63,449 nt of DNA from an uncultured Prochlorococcus sp. (GTDB lineage: Bacteria > Cyanobacteriota > Cyanobacteriia > PCC-6307 > Cyanobiaceae). The DNA is taken from assembly GCA_902590775.1 (NCBI GenBank), contig CACIYC010000006.1, forward strand, positions 1 through 63,449, in the 5' to 3' direction. The notes below the pieces were generated by a model that saw nothing but the letters and a program-made list of their open reading frames with translations, searched no databases and was not told where the DNA came from. A program made the position numbers and the translations under genes. This document shows positions 59,236-63,449 of the stretch, in pieces. Positions within the stretch are counted from its first letter, which is position 1. Each line of letters opens with the position of its first letter.

Positions 59236-60893
59236 GTATTTCATTACCTCCAAAAACAGAAAGTCAGCCTGAAAAGCTTCAACCAACGGGATGGTTGCGT
59301 TATTTAAGCTTTAGCCTCGATCACAAAGTTATTGGTCTTCAATATTTAATTTGCGGTTTTGTTTTTTACCTCATTGGTGGAGTACTAGCTGGAGCAATAA
59401 GAATTGAATTAACAAGTCCCATGTCTGATTTCATGGCAAGGGATGTTTACAATCAAGTTTTAACTCTGCATGGAACAATAATGATATTCCTCTGGATTGT
59501 TCCAGTAGTAAATGGGGCTTTTGGTAACTATCTAATACCCTTTTATGTTGGGGCTCGAGATATGGCTTTTCCCCGTCTTAATGCCGTTGCATTTTGGTTA
59601 ATCCCTCCAGCAGGTTTAATGTTAATTAGCAGTTATTTTATAAATGGAGCAGCTCAATCAGGGTGGACAGCATATCCCCCTCTAAGTATCACAACACCTG
59701 CTCCAGGGCAAATTGTTTGGATAATAAGTGTTCTCTTGTTAGGTGGAAGTTCTATCTTTGGAGGAATTAATTTTATAGCAACCATACTAAAATTACGTAG
59801 ACCTGGATTAAAACTAATGCAATTGCCTATGTATTGTTGGGCAATGCTAGGAACAAGTATTTTAGTAGTCTTATCAACCCCAGTATTAGCAGGAACGCTG
59901 ATACTTTTAAGTTTTGACATTGTTGCACATACAGGTTTTTTCAATCCAACCCTTGGTGGAAACGTGATTGTTTACCAACATCTTTTCTGGTTTTATTCTC
60001 ACCCTGCAGTTTATATAATGGTTTTACCAGCCTTTGGTTTAGTTAGCGAGATTCTTCCTGTTCATAGTCGAAAGCCACTTTTTGGCTACGTAACTATGGT
60101 GTATTCAATTATGGCAATTGTAGTTCTAGGACTTGTTGTATGGGCTCATCATATGTTCACCAGTGGTACTCCTCCATGGATGAGACTCTTTTTTACTATT
60201 GCTACTTCGTTTATTGCTGTCCCAACAGGAATAAAATTTTTTAATTGGGTCGCAACTCTTTGGGGCGGACGGATTTCAATTAATAGTGCAATTCTCTTTT
60301 CATGCGGTTTCATAGTTAATTTTATTTTAGGTGGTATTACTGGAGTTGCTCTAGCTCAGGTTCCATTTGATGTTCATGTACATGATACCTACTTTGTCGT
60401 CGCTCACTTCCATTACATAGTCTATGGAGGTTCTGTTTTTGTAATATTTTCTTCTATCTATCATTGGTATCCAAAATTTACAGGGAAAATGCTTAATGAG
60501 AATTGGGGTAAATTGCATTTCTTAATGACTTTTATTGGGTTCAATTTATGTTTCGCTCCGCAACACTGGTTAGGACTAAATGGCATGCCTAGACGAGTAG
60601 CAGAATATGACCCTCAATTCACTTTCGTGAACCAGTTAAGTAGTATGGGTGCTCTTCTTATGGCCATCAGCACCCTCCCTTTCCTGTGGAATGTTGTTTA
60701 CAGCTTTTTAAAAGGAGAGGAGTCTGGAGACAACCCATGGGAAGGTTTAACAGCTGAATGGTTAACAACTTCTCCTCCACCTATAGAGAATTGGATTGGA
60801 GATGCTCCTTTAGTAGTTGAGCCATATGGATATGGAAAAAAAGAAAAGCCTCAAATCCCTTCAGAAACTGCAATGAAAGAGGACAAAAAATGA
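59232..60893 (+). CDS. ctaD: cytochrome c oxidase subunit I
   Basis: The catalytic subunit with heme a and the heme a3-CuB centre. 553 residues with 12 membrane helices; QVLTLHGTIMIFLW (heme a His), YQHLFWFYSHPAVYIMVLPAFG (CuB His and Tyr cross-link), VWAHHMFTSGTP (CuB His pair) and HDTYFVVAHFHYIVYGG (heme ligands) are present. Starts with ATG overlapping ctaC's stop (ATGA) and ends by overlapping ctaE's ATG in the same way, a tightly coupled operon. Confidence 0.96.
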   Translation: MSISLPPKTESQPEKLQPTGWLRYLSFSLDHKVIGLQYLICGFVFYLIGGVLAGAIRIELTSPMSDFMARDVYNQVLTLHGTIMIFLWIVPVVNGAFGNYLIPFYVGARDMAFPRLNAVAFWLIPPAGLMLISSYFINGAAQSGWTAYPPLSITTPAPGQIVWIISVLLLGGSSIFGGINFIATILKLRRPGLKLMQLPMYCWAMLGTSILVVLSTPVLAGTLILLSFDIVAHTGFFNPTLGGNVIVYQHLFWFYSHPAVYIMVLPAFGLVSEILPVHSRKPLFGYVTMVYSIMAIVVLGLVVWAHHMFTSGTPPWMRLFFTIATSFIAVPTGIKFFNWVATLWGGRISINSAILFSCGFIVNFILGGITGVALAQVPFDVHVHDTYFVVAHFHYIVYGGSVFVIFSSIYHWYPKFTGKMLNENWGKLHFLMTFIGFNLCFAPQHWLGLNGMPRRVAEYDPQFTFVNQLSSMGALLMAISTLPFLWNVVYSFLKGEESGDNPWEGLTAEWLTTSPPPIENWIGDAPLVVEPYGYGKKEKPQIPSETAMKEDKK

Positions 60894-61492
60894 CAACTAT
60901 TTCCCAGATAGAAAAAGAGTCTGATGAATCAATTTCATCTGAACAAGAACATTCAGATCATAGATTATTTGGTCTAATTACTTTCTTAATTGCCGATGGC
61001 ATGACATTCGCGGGCTTCTTTGCAGCTTATTTGACCTTTAAAGCAGTCAACCCATTAATGCCTGACGCTATTTACGAGCTAGAACTTCCTTTGCCCACTC
61101 TAAATACAATTTTACTGCTTGTAAGTAGTGCAACATTTCACAAGGCTGGGAAGGCCTTAGAAAACAAACACAATAGTCAATGCCAAAAATGGTTACTTGT
61201 TACAGCAAGCCTAGGTATTGCCTTTCTCATCAGTCAAATGTTCGAATACTTTACTCTTCCATTTGGCCTAACAGACAATCTTTACGCAAGCACTTTTTAT
61301 GCACTAACAGGTTTCCATGGATTGCATGTGACCCTTGGAGCAATAATGATCTTAATTGTTTGGTGGCAATCTCGTTCTCCAGGTGGTCGCATCACAAGTG
61401 TTAATACATTTCCCTTAGAGGCTGCTGAGCTCTATTGGCATTTTGTTGATGGTATATGGGTAATTTTATTCATTATTCTCTACCTACTTTAA
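60890..61492 (+). CDS. ctaE: cytochrome c oxidase subunit III
   Basis: A 200-residue membrane subunit of the oxidase. It has several membrane helices, the FGLITFLIADGMTFAGFFAAYLTF start, TGFHGLHVTLGAIMILIVW and LYWHFVDGIWVILFIILYLL end that are standard for subunit III. Its ATG lies within the ctaD stop (ATGA). It completes the ctaC-ctaD-ctaE operon. Confidence 0.94.
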   Translation: MTTISQIEKESDESISSEQEHSDHRLFGLITFLIADGMTFAGFFAAYLTFKAVNPLMPDAIYELELPLPTLNTILLLVSSATFHKAGKALENKHNSQCQKWLLVTASLGIAFLISQMFEYFTLPFGLTDNLYASTFYALTGFHGLHVTLGAIMILIVWWQSRSPGGRITSVNTFPLEAAELYWHFVDGIWVILFIILYLL

Positions 61493-61589
61493 TCTTGAAT
61501 TCTTGATAGTAAACAAATAAATTTCTAGAGGTTTATTGCCACATTTCAACTTATTCGTCAGAATTAATAGAAATCAAAAGTACTTCTAA

Positions 61590-61964
61590 ATGCTTGTAGG
61601 CCAGGAATTACTCGACAAAGCTAGATCCTTGAGCAAATGTTCTGAGGATGAAATCGCAAAAGGCTGTGGTTACGTAGGCCCAAGCGGAAGAGTTTTACGT
61701 AAAAGCTTTTATAGAGCTTTAGTGCAGGCAAAGGGTTATAAACTGCGTTCAAATGGACCCGGCAGGCCTGGGAACAGATCCTCTCGGGGACGTCAAGCTG
61801 AGTTCCGAACAAAAGTACATGGGAATGGGAATCTACTGATAGGTCATGCTTATACCAAAAAACTTGGCCTAGAACCTGGCCAAGAATTTAGGATTGATGT
61901 CAGAAGAGATTCGGGAGCTATATGCTTACTACCTCTAGGTGGTAAAACCCTTGAATTAAAGTAA
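61590..61964 (+). CDS. cyAbrB-type transcriptional regulator
   Basis: A 124-residue AbrB-like DNA-binding protein with the cyanobacterial layout: an N-terminal helical part (LLDKARSLSKCSEDEIAKGCGYVG, LRKSFYRALVQAKGY) and a C-terminal AbrB swapped-hairpin domain (KVHGNGNLLIGHAYTKKLGLEPGQEFRIDV). cyAbrB proteins regulate carbon/nitrogen and stress genes in cyanobacteria. A basic, Gly/Arg-rich linker (GPGRPGNRSSRGRQ) lies between. It follows ctaE by 97 bp and may or may not share its transcript. Confidence 0.88.
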   Translation: MLVGQELLDKARSLSKCSEDEIAKGCGYVGPSGRVLRKSFYRALVQAKGYKLRSNGPGRPGNRSSRGRQAEFRTKVHGNGNLLIGHAYTKKLGLEPGQEFRIDVRRDSGAICLLPLGGKTLELK

Positions 61965-62011
61965 TAAAAACTTCTACAAACCATAGATTCGGTAGTAAAA
62001 ATAAAGGAATC

Positions 62012-62680
62012 CTAGGTAAATCCATTTCTTGTCAACCAATCTTCTGAAATATCAGAATCCTCTTTATCTTTCCTATATACAGTGCTTAGATCCTTCGCAT
62101 CTTTTTTTAGAAGGTTTTCTGCATATTTGGCCATAAGATCTGCTTCAAGATTGACTAATTCCCCTTCTTTCAGATATTGCAAAGAAGTATTGACCCAAGT
62201 ATGAGGGATAACCGCAATTAAAAAGGCCCCTACTTCGTTTCTTTCAGCAACAGTAAGGCTTACACCATCCAAAGAAATGCTTGCCTTATTACATGTATAT
62301 TTTGTAAAACAATCATTTTCCCAAGCAATTTGAATATTCCAAGAATTAGATAAAGCTTTTATAGAAATGACTTTCCCTAAACCATCAACATGACCGCTAA
62401 CCAAATGTCCTCCAAGACGATCAGAAAGACGAAGTGCCTTTTCTAGATTGACAAAACATCTATCAGCAGCCTTTTTCCAAAGAGCAGTTCTTTTTAAAGT
62501 CTCTTGGCTTATATCCGCCGAAAAACCATTATTTCTTAAAGCAGAAACAGTCAAACAAACCCCATTCACAGAAATACTTTCCCCCAGATGCAAAGGGGAG
62601 AATGAATCAGGAACCTTTACAAAAACTCCATTCCCTTGAAGTTGAATTGAACCCACTGCTTGAATTAAACCTGTAAACAT
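62012..62680 (-). CDS. ribE: riboflavin synthase, alpha chain
   Basis: Converts two lumazines into riboflavin. The 222-residue protein is two similar lumazine-binding barrels: MFTGLIQAVGSI, LGESISVNGVCLTVSAL in the first, RLGGHLVSGHVDGLGKVISI and KASISLDGVSLTVAE in the second. No FMN riboswitch pattern was seen in the short spacer. It is divergent from the aldo/keto reductase gene, 97 bp away. Confidence 0.93.
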   Translation of the reverse strand: MFTGLIQAVGSIQLQGNGVFVKVPDSFSPLHLGESISVNGVCLTVSALRNNGFSADISQETLKRTALWKKAADRCFVNLEKALRLSDRLGGHLVSGHVDGLGKVISIKALSNSWNIQIAWENDCFTKYTCNKASISLDGVSLTVAERNEVGAFLIAVIPHTWVNTSLQYLKEGELVNLEADLMAKYAENLLKKDAKDLSTVYRKDKEDSDISEDWLTRNGFT

Positions 62681-62777
62681 TTTAAAAAAACCTAAAAAGA
62701 AAATCTTTAGGCATAATTCATTGGAAAGATCTTAAGAGAAAACACTGAACTATCAAGACACCTCAAATTGCAGTGAA

Positions 62778-63449
62778 ATGAACCCAAAACGTAATCGATT
62801 TGGTATTGGACGCGATGTCAGCCTATTCACATTAGGAACAATGAGGGCACTTGAATCTATAGACCAAATGTATTTGGTTGTCAAAGAGGCTTGTTTGGTT
62901 GGAATTAATCATATAGAAACAGCTCCAGCATATGGACCTGCAGAAGAGTTCCTAGGAGAAGTACTAAAAACACTAAGCTCTCAAGGATTAAAACCTCAAG
63001 ATGAATGGGTCATAACAAGCAAAATTCTTCCAGGTATTGAATTCGCGCACGGAAAACAACAAATCAAAGGAATTTTATCAAGACTAGGCATTTCAAAAAT
63101 TCATAATCTTGCAATACATGGACTAAACCTTCCTGATCATCTTGAATGGGCAATAACAGGTGAAGGCTATAAGTTAATTAATTGGGCAAAAGATAATGAC
63201 TTAATTGAACAAATTGGTTTTAGTTCTCATGGATCAACTTCACTAATCAAAGAAACGATTGAAAGCAATCATTTTACTTTTTGTAGCCTTCACATACATT
63301 TATTAGACCAAACACGTATACCTCTCGCCCAAAAAGCCTTAAGAAAAGGTATGGGAGTCATGGCTATTTCACCAGCAGATAAGGGAGGACATTTACATTC
63401 TCCTAGTAAAATGCTTGTTGAAGACTGTTCTCCCATCTTCCCACTTGAA
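62778..63449 (+). CDS. aldo/keto reductase family protein, 5' part only
   Basis: The gene runs off the right edge; 224 codons are visible. It begins MNPKRNRFGIGRDVSLFTLG, with GINHIETAPAYGPAEEFLGEVL (the Asp/Tyr region of the (alpha/beta)8 barrel), VITSKILPG and NDLIEQIGFSSHGS. These are typical of aldo/keto reductases, and the SHGS pattern is similar to the 4Fe-4S-containing group found in cyanobacteria, but the iron-sulfur region would be past the edge. Substrate unknown. Confidence 0.8.
   Translation, partial: MNPKRNRFGIGRDVSLFTLGTMRALESIDQMYLVVKEACLVGINHIETAPAYGPAEEFLGEVLKTLSSQGLKPQDEWVITSKILPGIEFAHGKQQIKGILSRLGISKIHNLAIHGLNLPDHLEWAITGEGYKLINWAKDNDLIEQIGFSSHGSTSLIKETIESNHFTFCSLHIHLLDQTRIPLAQKALRKGMGVMAISPADKGGHLHSPSKMLVEDCSPIFPLE

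Overview
The window looks like a chromosomal segment of a low-GC marine picocyanobacterium, almost certainly Prochlorococcus of a low-light type. The evidence is AT-rich, tightly packed genes, photosystem genes (psb27, psaF, psaJ), petC-petA, a small high-light-inducible protein, tetrapyrrole and cobalamin genes (hemC, hemL, cobK, cobM), a cyAbrB regulator, and the 62-residue hyper-conserved picocyanobacterial protein sitting between two tRNA genes. I cannot fix the strain from the sequence alone. Nearly everything is core housekeeping, with no transposase, integrase, CRISPR array, rRNA or replication origin.

Layout. 1-7740: end of proS, psb27, purA, a PfkB kinase, cutA, cobK, ssb, argB and two cyanobacterial DUF proteins. 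7753-15000: priA, a structured intergenic stretch, rpoD, hemC (with a strong overlapping terminator), ppa and an M32 carboxypeptidase. 15300-24800: YjbQ-like protein, pterin dehydratase, a CobW metallochaperone overlapping an iron-type ABC permease, a flippase-like membrane protein, LarC, two unknown proteins, xthA and hemL. 24860-29990: SPFH protein, YajQ, two putative Rossmann/P-loop proteins, an SDR and map. 30290-32820: rplS, tRNA-Trp, the hyper-conserved protein, tRNA-Asp and gltX. 32819-38742: antiporter, hli, tsaD, psaF-psaJ, gmk and an RqcH-like protein. 38780-49238: tatC beside petC-petA (TatC exports the Rieske protein), lgt-cobM-RodZ-like, ppx, ubiA, an LD-carboxypeptidase, ispD and fabG. 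49471-51417: a chimeric foreign gene (below). 51655-63449: groEL paralog, an ABC-2 exporter, ctaB-ctaA divergent from ctaC-ctaD-ctaE (heme a synthesis facing its oxidase), cyAbrB, ribE and the start of an aldo/keto reductase.

The most unusual locus is 49471-51417. A 562-residue, glycine-rich, beta-barrel-like protein with GC far above its surroundings starts with what looks like a native Prochlorococcus signal peptide and about 14 residues of a native small secreted protein. It then runs through three divergent copies of a module of about 145 residues and stops. Twelve bases later, in the same frame, the same 14-residue segment recurs and continues into the AT-rich remainder of the small native protein, which now lacks a start and signal peptide. 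I read this as a foreign gene captured inside a native secreted-protein gene, bounded by 44-bp near-identical direct repeats.

Other unusual structures are a perfect 34-bp palindrome inside a membrane-protein gene (38899-38932), paired TTAGGAG/CTCCTAA dyads upstream of hemC and ctaC, and a nested dyad just before psaF. Start codons were adjusted where family N-termini or overlaps argued for it. All function calls rest on motif recognition by eye.
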